Shown here piece by piece: positions 35,035 through 43,723 of a DNA stretch of 64,000 nt. Position numbers and translations under genes: made by a program. This DNA is from Leptolyngbya sp. Heron Island J. GTDB taxonomy: Bacteria > Cyanobacteriota > Cyanobacteriia > Phormidesmidales > Phormidesmidaceae. The notes under the pieces are model-generated. The model had not been told where the DNA came from. It worked only from the letters and a program-made list of their open reading frames with translations, and made no database searches. Within the stretch, counting starts at the first letter, position 1. Each line of letters starts with the position of its first letter. The stretch is taken from assembly GCF_000482245.1 (NCBI RefSeq), contig NZ_AWNH01000008.1, forward strand, positions 62,001 to 126,000. The letters are read 5' to 3'.

Positions 35035-35735
35035 AATGCTTTAACATCAAATCCGGTGCCTAGTTCTACCTCACTCTCATATTCAACAGCAGGCAAAAAG
35101 GGTAATAACTGAGGAATTAAAGGAACCGCCACCTTTAGCCGATGTCTGAAACTGGCCTCTGGCGAATTCATAATCCCTAAGACAGCCTCGGCATCATCTC
35201 CAGATAAGGAAGGAATATGCTGCTGCAGGTCTGCCAGCATAGTTTTCATCTCTGAGTCTGATAGTTGATTAGCCTCTATTCCATCTAGAAGTAACCTGAC
35301 TAAGGTAGTTTGATTTTTATTGAAATTCTCTGTTATCGATGCAATGACCTCCCTCTCATTATCTTTGTAATGATTGAGAAGAATTTCTCGTGACTTAATG
35401 AGTTCAGCATGGATAGCACGATGAGCATTTTTTATTTCTCGCTGTCCCACCAGTAGGGAATCTAATCTGTCATCTATCTCATCTAACCGGCTACTAACTT
35501 GCTCCTGTTCAGCACTTGATTTATCAGTCAGCTTTGTGACAAGTGACTCATATTCGATCTGATAACGACTGGCACGCTTTCGAATTTCTTTAATATCCTG
35601 TTTAAACCTACGTTTATCAAGCGGATCCCTGGATAAACGTAGCGCATCCTCAAAATCCTTTAGAAGTTCATAATCTTCACTGATATTATCATCCAGGTCT
35701 TTTATTCTTTGCTCCAGCACTGAAGGTTTCATCAA
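34998..35735 (-). CDS. Coiled-coil protein paired with the caspase-like gene
   Basis: 245 residues, unrecognised. Residues 1-150 are almost all charged helix with heptad-like spacing (LEQRIKDLDDNISEDYELLKDF..., LDEIDDRLDSLLVGQREIKNAH), predicted to form coiled coils. Residues ~165-200 look like a small helical bundle (SEMKTMLADLQQHIPSL), and the C-terminus is a helix (FDVKAFWEKVKAKL). There is no membrane helix or signal peptide. The length and layout resemble effector-associated adaptor proteins next to proteases in conflict modules. Overlap with the caspase gene supports a joint role, possibly oligomerising or inhibiting the protease; this is inference. Confidence 0.7.
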   Translation of the reverse strand: MMKPSVLEQRIKDLDDNISEDYELLKDFEDALRLSRDPLDKRRFKQDIKEIRKRASRYQIEYESLVTKLTDKSSAEQEQVSSRLDEIDDRLDSLLVGQREIKNAHRAIHAELIKSREILLNHYKDNEREVIASITENFNKNQTTLVRLLLDGIEANQLSDSEMKTMLADLQQHIPSLSGDDAEAVLGIMNSPEASFRHRLKVAVPLIPQLLPFLPAVEYESEVELGTGFDVKAFWEKVKAKLPGK

Positions 35736-35939
35736 ATTACTTTCAAGAAGCTACAGGTAGATGATTAAGTACTGAATAACGCATATTATCAAAGTAACAA
35801 AAGAATCAGGCATACTACAAGAGTAGTAACGGCTTTGATATATCTAAGTTAGCTAGTTTTAATAAAATTTTATATTTTTCGTACTGATTTAGTGATTTTC
35901 AGTATCTGCAGGCTCTTTCTCGTTGGATAACCAATAAAA

Positions 35940-35964
35940 AAGCTGGCTCTCATTGAGCCAGCTT
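35940..35964 (-). terminator. Rho-independent terminator after ycf35
   Basis: Perfect 10-bp stem (AAGCTGGCTC / GAGCCAGCTT) with a 5-base loop. On the minus strand the stem is followed by a T-run (TTTTTTATT), the expected direction for the ycf35 gene 44 bp away. Confidence 0.85.
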
Positions 35965-36007
35965 AAACACTGCGCGGGAACGCGTATAGGAAGCAGCAGT
36001 AGTCTTG

Positions 36008-36358
36008 CTACTGAAGTACAAGCTTCACGTTTGCGTTCTGCAACCCAGGGCGCTTAACCTCGGACAGAGTACGATTAACCGCATACTTCTGGTTAATAGA
36101 ATTGATTAGCTCAGTCTGGTTATGCTTCTTAGCAACACCCCAAAGGTCAGCAATCAGATCAAAGGAGCCATCAGCATTGCGGGACCAGCCCAGATCATAC
36201 TCACCTTCTAGAACAGCTACGATGTCAGCACGCACGCGCTGGCCATTGTAACCACGAACATCAGCATCAGTCTTAACCGAGATACCGAGGTCCTTCAAAG
36301 AAGAAGTAAGAATTTCAGCTTCAGTGATCTTAGTGCGTAGAGTACTAAAGTGTGACAT
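36008..36358 (-). CDS. ycf35: Ycf35/DUF1257 family protein
   Basis: 116 residues matching the DUF1257/Ycf35 pattern: MSHFSTLRTKI, DLGISVKTDADVRGYNGQ, DIVAVLEGEYDLGW, then ADLWGVAKKHN, ending in a VKLVL strand. This family is conserved in cyanobacteria and red-algal plastids and has no established biochemistry. It lies ~170 bp after ycf46 on the same strand and ends at a clear terminator; a GGAGGAAA site precedes the ATG. Function unknown; family call strong. Confidence 0.88.
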   Translation of the reverse strand: MSHFSTLRTKITEAEILTSSLKDLGISVKTDADVRGYNGQRVRADIVAVLEGEYDLGWSRNADGSFDLIADLWGVAKKHNQTELINSINQKYAVNRTLSEVKRPGLQNANVKLVLQ

Positions 36359-36528
36359 TGGTGTTTCCTCCAGTAGGAAATGAGAGATACAAAACTAGTT
36401 CGTCGATCAAAAAACGCAAAGCCAATAGATTAACAAATTTGGGATTGTTATTTGCTAAGCCATTGCCTCAAAACTGCTAACCCTGAGGTTAGCCCCTTGT
36501 TAGGAGACGTGCTCCTAACAAAAGCCTG

Positions 36529-38037
36529 TTAAAACTCCATCCGCTGATATTCAGCGACGGATGAAGCCGCGGGGCGAGCACGTTGTCGTGCCCAATCGCG
36601 AAGCGCCGTTACCTGTTCACTCATTGTCTTAGACAACGGTAAGGTAGCCCGAATCGCTGCAATAATGTCGAGTTGATTAAACTCACGACCCTGGGCAAAC
36701 GCCTCATACATTGCCGAGATTAAACCCTGTTCAATCTCCGCCCCCGAAAACCCTTCGCATACTTTAGTAAGCTGATCGAAATCAAAGCGTTCGATGTCGC
36801 GGCGACGCTTACTAAGATGAATTCTAAATATCTCTTTGCGTTCTTCTTCATTGGGTAGATCCACAAAGAAGATTTCGTCAAATCGGCCCTTGCGCAAGAA
36901 TTCACTGGGTAACCGTTCTACCCGGTTCGCTGTGGCCATTACAAATACTGGTGAATCTTTCTCCTGCATCCAGGTTAAGAAGCTACCAAAAATCCGGCTG
37001 GACGTACCGCCATCGGAATCAGCAGAGCCCGCACCGCCAGCAAATGCTTTATCAATCTCATCAATAAAGAGAATGGCGGGTGAGATTGATTCCGCTGTGC
37101 GTAGGGCACTGCGCAGGTTAGCCTCAGAACGGCCTACCATGGAACCATCATAGACTCGACCGATATCTAAGCGCAGCAGGGGCAGACCCCACAGTCGGGC
37201 TGTCGTCTTAGCAATGAGAGACTTACCGCAGCCGGGAACTCCCAAAATCAGCATGCCTTTGGGCTGTGGTAAACCGTACTCACGAGCCCGCTCGGTAAAG
37301 GCATTGGACCGCTGTCTCAGCCAGTGCTTAAGTTCTTCTAAACCGCCAACTGAATCCAGGGTTTCATCTTCTTCGATATATTCCAGAATGCCGTTACGGC
37401 GGATCAGTTGCTTTTTCTCAGAAAGAACAACATCAACTTCAGATTCAGTGAGCTTACCGGCAACTACCCGAGCTTTGCGAAATACTTTCTCGGCTTCGTC
37501 TTCAGTAAGACCTAGAGCTGCCTTTAACAGCTTTTCTCGAACATCGGTGGTGATGTTAGACCCCTGGGATTTGCCGAGTTCTGCCGTTAATACCTGGTTC
37601 AATTCACCCATAGTAGGCATTGAGAAGTCCAGGACTACTACTTCCTTTTCTAGCTCCACCGGAATCTCTTGCACCGGGGACATGAGGATAATTGTCTTAT
37701 GGGTTCCTTTAAAGCTTGCGATCGCATCCCTCAGACACCGAGTCACTGCTGGCGAGTCCATAAATGGATGCAGATCCTTAAATACATAGATTCCTGGATC
37801 TTTCTGACGGATTGCCCAGTCTATAGCAGCCTCAGGAGAAACCGTATTACCATTTTGTGAGCCACGGGTCTGACCATATTCGACCACACCGTGAGTAACC
37901 GTCCACGTAAACAACCGCCTCTGAGGATGCTGTTTAGTCAGCGCCGCAATTGTCCGCTCCGCCCTTTCTTCCTCAAACGTGAGCAAGTAGATCAGAGGAT
38001 ACTGAGCCTTAATTAGGACCTGAAGCTCTTCTTTCAT
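36529..38037 (-). CDS. ycf46: Ycf46-family AAA ATPase
   Basis: 502 residues. The N-terminal ~180 residues (LLTFEEERAERTIAAL, KDPGIYVFKDLHPFM) form the Ycf46-specific degenerate ATPase-like domain. The C-terminal AAA module has Walker A GVPGCGKS (~265), Walker B ILFIDEID (~320), sensor/arginine region FLRKGRFDEIFFVDLPNEEER and a lid with FSGAEIEQGLISAMYEAF. Ycf46 is conserved in cyanobacteria and plastids and has been linked to photosynthetic carbon uptake and stress. Expected to be soluble and hexameric. It lies between the ribbon-helix-helix gene and ycf35, all on the minus strand, and may form one transcription unit as in the Synechocystis slr0373/0374 neighbourhood. Confidence 0.9.
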   Translation of the reverse strand: MKEELQVLIKAQYPLIYLLTFEEERAERTIAALTKQHPQRRLFTWTVTHGVVEYGQTRGSQNGNTVSPEAAIDWAIRQKDPGIYVFKDLHPFMDSPAVTRCLRDAIASFKGTHKTIILMSPVQEIPVELEKEVVVLDFSMPTMGELNQVLTAELGKSQGSNITTDVREKLLKAALGLTEDEAEKVFRKARVVAGKLTESEVDVVLSEKKQLIRRNGILEYIEEDETLDSVGGLEELKHWLRQRSNAFTERAREYGLPQPKGMLILGVPGCGKSLIAKTTARLWGLPLLRLDIGRVYDGSMVGRSEANLRSALRTAESISPAILFIDEIDKAFAGGAGSADSDGGTSSRIFGSFLTWMQEKDSPVFVMATANRVERLPSEFLRKGRFDEIFFVDLPNEEERKEIFRIHLSKRRRDIERFDFDQLTKVCEGFSGAEIEQGLISAMYEAFAQGREFNQLDIIAAIRATLPLSKTMSEQVTALRDWARQRARPAASSVAEYQRMEF

Positions 38038-38141
38038 AATTGCTTATCCTCTCAACGTCGACCGACACCAACAGACTAACCAAAACCCATAGCCCTACGA
38101 CCGCAACTTAGCGCCGTTACGTAAGGGCCACAAACCGCTCC

Positions 38142-38474
38142 CTAGCAGGGAACCAGTTCTCCTTCGTCAGAACGCACTGAGCTAGGAACCACATCAGGCA
38201 CTTCAGTTAAAGACTCTGCATGCAAGTCTCCATGAGCTTCCACCGCCATTAGATCACCATCTCGCAATACCACAGAGGTCGTACAAGAGGGACACTCATA
38301 CACTAAATGAGCCGCACCCTGGACCCCATCAACAACATCAGAATGGTCGAGATAGAACCCAATTGCCCGTTCAGCCAAGGTAGACATAGGCTCCCCATCT
38401 ACCGCAGCGCGAATCTTAAGCTTGCGGTGCAGGTCATCGGGCATATAAAGAGTGACCTTCTGCTTACCTTGCAT
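38142..38474 (-). CDS. Small ribbon-helix-helix protein with C-terminal Cys pair
   Basis: 110 residues. The N-terminus (QKVTLYMPDDLHRKLKIRAAVDGEPMSTLAERAIGFYL) has the strand-helix-helix outline of the ribbon-helix-helix DNA-binding family. A short section YECPSCTTS carries one CxxC that may help bind zinc, with another Cys at the very end (ELVPC). The rest is acidic. Its place 104 bp before ycf46 suggests a local regulator or a member of a stress operon. Moderately sure it is a gene, less sure of DNA binding. Confidence 0.7.
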   Translation of the reverse strand: MQGKQKVTLYMPDDLHRKLKIRAAVDGEPMSTLAERAIGFYLDHSDVVDGVQGAAHLVYECPSCTTSVVLRDGDLMAVEAHGDLHAESLTEVPDVVPSSVRSDEGELVPC

Positions 38475-38771
38475 ACCAACCTTAATGAATAGAAGTTAAA
38501 CCACGGGGCGTTTCACCCATGGAGATAACATACCGACCTTAGCGGATGCCGTCAAGCCGCTATGACATTATGACGCCAAAACGTTTACATTGCTTTACAA
38601 AACCTCGGTATTGAATTGATCGCAGAGTCGTAAGGATACATCGCCTGCATCACGCCATGAGTTCAGGCCGATAGCTGCGAAGATAAAATTGGCTCAGGCT
38701 CCTCAGCTATCTTGTGAAGAGTTGTAGGTTATGTGCTGAGAAAACTGAAGGTAGTGCGCCAATGGCACGTG

Positions 38772-39293
38772 CTAAACATCAAAGCAAAAAATGATCATCC
38801 GTCCTCGGCGCTTCCAGTGTTTTTTGTCTTGGGGCATAGCTTTCAAGGCATCGACTTCTGATTTAAGAATGAATTGCATCTCACCTGGCACGACATGACA
38901 ATCGATAAATTCCCAAGCTCGATCAATTCCGGCTGCTCGTTCTGCTGCAAAGTCAGTTAAAATTTCGCCGCATTTGATGGAGCATCGGTGGCGCAGTATT
39001 GCTTTTTCCCAAGTTGCTGAGTAATGGGGATTTTTTTCGCTATCTGCACCCAGACAGGTAGTTTGAAAAAATTTGGGTTTCTCGGTAGTACCGAAATTAA
39101 AGCCTAAAAATACGGTGATGACTTGAAACTGACCCGCTGGATCATTGGCAACTAATAGGTTATCGCCGTTATTCATGAAGGCTCGCCAAGTAGTTTCGTC
39201 GTCACAGATAACAGGTACCTGATTTTCTAGAATATAGTGCTGTGGGTCTTCGGAATCTTCTGGTACTTGCGTCATGCCTACATTGCAACCCAT
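38772..39293 (-). CDS. Unknown protein, downstream paralogue of a tandem pair
   Basis: 173 residues, unnamed. It is a close paralogue of the protein at 39298, 4 bp upstream. Conserved blocks are HYILENQVPV, WRAFMNN, FQVITVFLGFNFG, KFFQTTCLG, AERAAGIDR and KHWKRRGRMIIF. The block pattern, ending a ~110-residue core with TVFLGxxxG, resembles small hypothetical proteins seen widely near phage or plasmid genes. M1 or M7 (39275) could be the start. No catalytic motif. The C-terminal residues after FILKSEVDALKAMP differ from the paralogue. Confidence 0.65.
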   Translation of the reverse strand: MGCNVGMTQVPEDSEDPQHYILENQVPVICDDETTWRAFMNNGDNLLVANDPAGQFQVITVFLGFNFGTTEKPKFFQTTCLGADSEKNPHYSATWEKAILRHRCSIKCGEILTDFAAERAAGIDRAWEFIDCHVVPGEMQFILKSEVDALKAMPQDKKHWKRRGRMIIFCFDV

Positions 39294-39297
39294 TGCG

Positions 39298-39807
39298 TCA
39301 TGGCTGATGCAAGCGAAGTGATTGTCTAGGGTAAACGAGGAAGACGATCATGCGACCACGTCGTTCCCAGTGTTTGCGATTGGTTGGCATACTGCGGATA
39401 GCCTCAGCTTCAGATTCCAAGATGAACTGAATCTCACCAGCTTCGGGTTCAAGGATGCAATCGATAGCTTTAAAGGAGCGGTCAATGCCAGCGGCCTTCT
39501 CGGCAGAAAACTTAGTTAATCCCCGGGCGCAGGCAATTTTTCCACGATGTTCTAAGCAAGCACGTTGCCAAGTTCCCGAGTATTTTGGCCTTGAGCTATT
39601 GGTACCAAAACAAGTGGTTTGAAAAAACATAGGTTTCTCGGAATCGCCGTGATTGAAACCAAGGAAGACCGTCATCACTCGGAACTGACCGATAACATCT
39701 TGGGCTATGAGAACATTCTTCTTATGCCTCATAAACTCTCGCCAGGCAGCAGCATCATGGCAGGGGACAGGCACCTGGTTTTCGAGAATGTAGCGTTGAG
39801 CCTGCAT
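39298..39807 (-). CDS. Unknown protein, upstream paralogue of a tandem pair
   Basis: 169 residues, same family as the gene 4 bp downstream. It shares YILENQVPVPCHD, WREFMRHKKN, FRVMTVFLGFNHGDSEKP, FFQTTCFG, AEKAAGIDRSF and KHWERRGRMI. The similarity along the full length shows gene duplication. In this copy the core contains RGLTKFSAEKAAG where the other has ILTDFAAERAAG. Cytoplasmic, no signal or TM. Unknown function. Confidence 0.65.
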   Translation of the reverse strand: MQAQRYILENQVPVPCHDAAAWREFMRHKKNVLIAQDVIGQFRVMTVFLGFNHGDSEKPMFFQTTCFGTNSSRPKYSGTWQRACLEHRGKIACARGLTKFSAEKAAGIDRSFKAIDCILEPEAGEIQFILESEAEAIRSMPTNRKHWERRGRMIVFLVYPRQSLRLHQP

Positions 39808-40072
39808 GAGGTCTACTCCAAAAGTTTACGCCCGTCTTGAATTGGCTGATTGATAGCATCGCGAAGGATAAATCTAGCTACGTTCTATTTAAGTGTTTCA
39901 ATGCGGTTTCTTATCACCCATTTCTATGAAGACTTAATGCTGCGGCCAGAAGAACCTTTATCGACAGGAGAGCAGTGATCCTTAAACTCTTAGAGTTACG
40001 AACTGTAAAGCTATCATCGTTAGTATTGGCCCCCCGGTGACTAAAATAAATAGCCGGTGAATTGATACATCC

Positions 40073-42277
40073 ATGGCTAGCGCAACGACCATCACATCGT
40101 TTCCCTCTTTAGAGAAAGCTCTTAAGCATTTCTTTGGCTATGACGGCTTTCGTCACTATCAGCGAGATATCATTGAGCACGTCCTCAAAAATCGCGATGT
40201 GCTGGTGATTATGCCTACGGGTGGGGGAAAATCCCTGTGCTATCAGCTACCGGCCCTACTGCGAGTGGGCGTCACTATTGTGGTTTCTCCCCTGATTGCG
40301 CTGATGCAGGATCAGGTTAATAGCCTCAAGGATAATGGCATTGCCGCTACTTTTATCAACAGCAGTTTGACCTTTAACGAGGTGCGCGATCGCGAACAGG
40401 CCCTGCTCAAAGGTGAGATCAAACTGCTTTACCTGGCCCCAGAGCGGCTAATGAGCCCCAGTTTTTGGCCGCTGCTAGAACAACTGCAGCAAACTATCGG
40501 CATCAGTGCCTTTGCCATTGACGAAGCCCACTGCGTTTCCGAATGGGGCCACGACTTTCGCCCTGAATATCGCCAATTGTTTCAACTAAAACAGCAGCTG
40601 CCCCAAATACCGACCATGGCCCTGACCGCCACCGCCACCGAGCGCGTGCGGCAGGATATTGTTCAACAGCTGCGGCTTAACGATCCCCAAATCTTTGTCT
40701 CCGGGTTTAACCGACAAAACCTATATTACGAAGTAAAACCTAAAACAAAACAAAGTTACGACCATCTACTCAAGCTGGTTAAACAACAGCCAGGAGCCGG
40801 TATCATTTACTGTCTCAGCCGCAAACGCGTCAACGAAATCTCCTTTCGGCTTAAACAAGATGGCATTTCAGCCCTGCCCTACCATGCAGGGCTCAGCGCC
40901 CAGGAACGCCAGGAAAACCAGGAACAATTTATCCGCGACGATGTGCGGATTATTGTTGCCACCATCGCCTTTGGCATGGGCATTAACAAACCCGATGTGC
41001 GATTTGTTATTCACTATGATCTGCCCCGCACCATCGAAAGCTACTATCAAGAATCCGGTCGAGCCGGGCGAGATGGCGACCCTGCCAACTGCACCGTATT
41101 CTTTAGCTATGCCGATGTCGCCACCGTCGATTATTTAATTAATCAAAAGCCCGATGAGCAGGAACAGCGCATTGCCCGGCAGCAACTGCGCCACGTCATT
41201 AACTATACCGAAAGTGCCATCTGTCGCCGCAAAATACAGCTGAGCTACTTTGGCGAGAGCTTTGCTGGCAACTGCCAAAATTGCGACAATTGCCTAAACC
41301 CCGTACCGCTAGAAGACTGGACCATTGAAGCCCAAAAGTTTCTCTCCTGCGTAGCCCGTTGTCAGGAACGATTTGGCATGAATCATATTATTGACGTACT
41401 GCGAGGATCTCGTAAAAAGCGGCTAGTAGAACTGGGGCACGACCAGCTTTCCACCTACGGTATTGGCCAGGACCATAGCGTCGACGAATGGCGACAGCTG
41501 TGTCGTTCGTTGCTACACCAGGAGCTACTGGCAGAAACCACGGACGGCTATTCTGTGCTGAAGCTTAATGCTGGCAGCTGGCAAGTCTTAAAAAAACAAA
41601 TTCCAGTTAACATTCATATCTTCAAACGAGCTGAAGCACCCAAAGCCACGAAGGCCAGCAATGAAGTCCAACTTAACGCTGATGAAATCCTGTTGCTCGA
41701 ACAGCTGCGGCGTCTGCGCAAGCGTCTGGCCGATGAACAATCTGTGCCTCCCTATGTTGTCTTTGCCGATGCTAGCCTACGGCAGATGGCCCAGCAGCGA
41801 CCGATTACAACCACAGCCTTTGCGGCTATTTCCGGTGTGGGTAAACGTAAGCTTGAACAATACGGTCAGATCTTTACCAACGAAATTCAACACTTTTGTC
41901 AGTCTCATAATCTAACGCCCAACAACATTGTTAGCGTCCCAACAGCTACTCCCCAACAATCTGCCCAAGAACTCACGTCTACTTATATCACCACCCATAC
42001 TCTACACAAACAGGGCCTTTCACCCTCAGAGATTGCCCTGGAACGGGGGTTAAGACTCGGCACCATTATTGAACATCTGTGCCAGCTGATTGAAATGGGT
42101 CAAGATATCGACCTGAACAGCACCGTTTCACCAGAGCGACAGGTTCCTATTTTTGAAGCCATTGAAAAAGTCGGCTCCCATTCCTTAAGAAACATTCGTG
42201 ATGAACTGGGCGAAACCTTTGACTACAATGAAATTCGCCTGGTCAGGGCTGTGTGGGAAAGGCAGAATTTAGCTTAA
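40073..42277 (+). CDS. recQ: ATP-dependent DNA helicase RecQ
   Basis: 734 residues with the full RecQ layout: motif I PTGGGKS (~48), motif II DEAH with CVSEWGHDFRPEY, motif III ALTATATE, motif IV IYCLSRKRV, and motif VI ESGRAGRDG. The zinc-binding RQC region has CRRKIQLSYFGES followed by CQNCDNC. An HRDC-like domain (LLEQLRRLRKRLADEQSVPPYVVFAD) and a further C-terminal helix-turn-helix section (LSPSEIALERGLRLGTIIEHL) follow; that extra section is seen in bacterial RecQ proteins of this length. It unwinds duplex DNA 3'-5' in recombination repair. Monocistronic. Confidence 0.96.
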   Translation: MASATTITSFPSLEKALKHFFGYDGFRHYQRDIIEHVLKNRDVLVIMPTGGGKSLCYQLPALLRVGVTIVVSPLIALMQDQVNSLKDNGIAATFINSSLTFNEVRDREQALLKGEIKLLYLAPERLMSPSFWPLLEQLQQTIGISAFAIDEAHCVSEWGHDFRPEYRQLFQLKQQLPQIPTMALTATATERVRQDIVQQLRLNDPQIFVSGFNRQNLYYEVKPKTKQSYDHLLKLVKQQPGAGIIYCLSRKRVNEISFRLKQDGISALPYHAGLSAQERQENQEQFIRDDVRIIVATIAFGMGINKPDVRFVIHYDLPRTIESYYQESGRAGRDGDPANCTVFFSYADVATVDYLINQKPDEQEQRIARQQLRHVINYTESAICRRKIQLSYFGESFAGNCQNCDNCLNPVPLEDWTIEAQKFLSCVARCQERFGMNHIIDVLRGSRKKRLVELGHDQLSTYGIGQDHSVDEWRQLCRSLLHQELLAETTDGYSVLKLNAGSWQVLKKQIPVNIHIFKRAEAPKATKASNEVQLNADEILLLEQLRRLRKRLADEQSVPPYVVFADASLRQMAQQRPITTTAFAAISGVGKRKLEQYGQIFTNEIQHFCQSHNLTPNNIVSVPTATPQQSAQELTSTYITTHTLHKQGLSPSEIALERGLRLGTIIEHLCQLIEMGQDIDLNSTVSPERQVPIFEAIEKVGSHSLRNIRDELGETFDYNEIRLVRAVWERQNLA

Positions 42278-42676
42278 GAGGCTGCCGCTATTACTCCGGC
42301 AATCAAACAAGCAGCATCGGCTGGCCCAGACCCTAGAGATATAGGTTTTAGGCTAAAATCTTATGGTTCTATTTCATTGCCGGAGTAGTAAATAAAATAC
42401 CAGCATGAAATTATGTTATCGGCTGTCCTCTCCTTACCTAAGGGGAGAACGCTTATAGACACTTAGGAATGAGGATTCAATTAGCTCCTATCTTCTTTCG
42501 TACAGGCGTTCCATGGAACGCCTCTGCAGACAACATTTTTGGATCTTATAAAACCTGATCCCTTAGGTTTTATTTACGTACAATCGCCTAGGCGGTAAAG
42601 AAACCCTTCAAAGTTGTGCGGACATGATGGGAGAAGTCTGTAAATGATGGCTGTAGAAAATGAATATTGAATCTAG
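42278..42676. other. Intergenic region with a long-loop inverted repeat
   Basis: No gene in ~400 bp. TACTCCGGCAAT (42292-42303) and ATTGCCGGAGTA (42376-42387) are a perfect 12-bp inverted pair with a 72-base loop, starting 15 bp after recQ. The loop is too long for a simple terminator. Rest shows no motif. Confidence 0.5.
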
Positions 42677-43186
42677 TCAAACATCACCACTTAAGTGCTG
42701 AGGTAGTTCCGACAAACTCCGCAACTCTTCCAGCAAGATCCACTCATCCGTCACCTCCCCCACAAACCCCAACAACGCCGCTTCTGGCTCATCCGCCTCC
42801 AGGTCCAAACCCATAACGATATACGCAACGCGATCGCAACTCACATCTGCTGGCACATAACACTTAGTTGCCTCCGCCTCCACCACCCGACATTCAATCC
42901 GTCCATAGCCCGGCACATACAGATCCGCCACATCGTTGACCACCTGCAGCACCGGATTCCAGCTATCCCCCTGGGTCACATCTGTCTCAAACCCCAACAG
43001 CCTGAGATATTGATCCACCACCCCCACCGCCAGCGTATTGCGATAGATCCGCTCACCACAGGCAGGATGGCGCTGCGCAAACCGTTGCGCAGTTTGCTGC
43101 AACGATTGGGTCGGAATAACAACAGTAACGTCTACTTCAGATAACAACGGCTTAGATGAAAAGTGCATAACCTTGACATGTATCAT
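42677..43186 (-). CDS. DUF1822 family protein
   Basis: 169 residues of the cyanobacterial DUF1822 family, N-terminal module only. Markers: LQQTAQRFAQRHP, ERIYRNTLAVGVVDQYLRLLGFETD, GDSWNPVLQVVNDVADLYVPGYGRIECR, CYVPADVSCDRVAYIV, LLGFV, and LEELRSLSELPQHL. Many family members are 300-400 residues; this one stops after the first module. Known members often sit next to GUN4-like, CHAT or sigma-like genes; here it precedes the injection system on the opposite strand. M7 (43168) is an alternative start. Function unknown. Confidence 0.82.
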   Translation of the reverse strand: MIHVKVMHFSSKPLLSEVDVTVVIPTQSLQQTAQRFAQRHPACGERIYRNTLAVGVVDQYLRLLGFETDVTQGDSWNPVLQVVNDVADLYVPGYGRIECRVVEAEATKCYVPADVSCDRVAYIVMGLDLEADEPEAALLGFVGEVTDEWILLEELRSLSELPQHLSGDV

Positions 43187-43723
43187 TATCCCCCAAATAG
43201 CCCAAAGTGACCGCTTATCCTAAACTACGTAAGCGCCACAGGTAGCGGTTTTTACCGCCCAGTGACCTACTGACGATAGACCAGCGCTCACCATCGGACC
43301 CTTACTAGTTCCACGGCTGAACCAGACACTTTTCGCAGTCAGATAATTTCTTAACAGTTATGGGAAACGTATCAAATAGGCTGATTGGCTCTCTAAATCG
43401 CCTAAATCTGGCAAGGCTGATTCTTTAGCAAAAAGATATTTTTGCGATCAAGCAACTGGCTAAAGTGGCTAAAGTTATCCAGGCCCCCAAACCCCCAATG
43501 ATGGGGGCTTTGAGTCTTGTCCCTCTCAAAGTTTGGGGGCTAGGGGGGCCTGAATAACCGTTGACTGCCTCTACAAACCCCATAAAGAGGAGTACCTAAT
43601 GCTGAGTACTACCTTGTAAAGCTCAAATGTAAGCAAACGTGAACTCTGAGCCCTACAACTGCGAAAACCTCAGTTCATCATCGCTAGAACAATACGTGCG
43701 GTATAGGCTCAAAGGATAGCACT
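43187..43723. other. Leader region of the injection-system locus with palindromic repeat
   Basis: 537 bp, no gene. 43477-43556 is a palindromic repeat with terminal arms CAGGCCCCC and GGGGGGCCTG and an internal GGGGGCTTTGAG core, the same family as the copies at 46563-46671 and inside the coding region at ~50435-50900. A TTGACT at 43559-43564 with TAAAGA 16 bp further on may be a promoter, low confidence. An AAAGGA site precedes the sheath ATG. Confidence 0.6.

Noticed and set aside
36529-38037. AAA ATPase as the injection-system ATPase
   Set aside because: The N-terminal domain and neighbours identify Ycf46; the injection-system ATPase begins at 63864.
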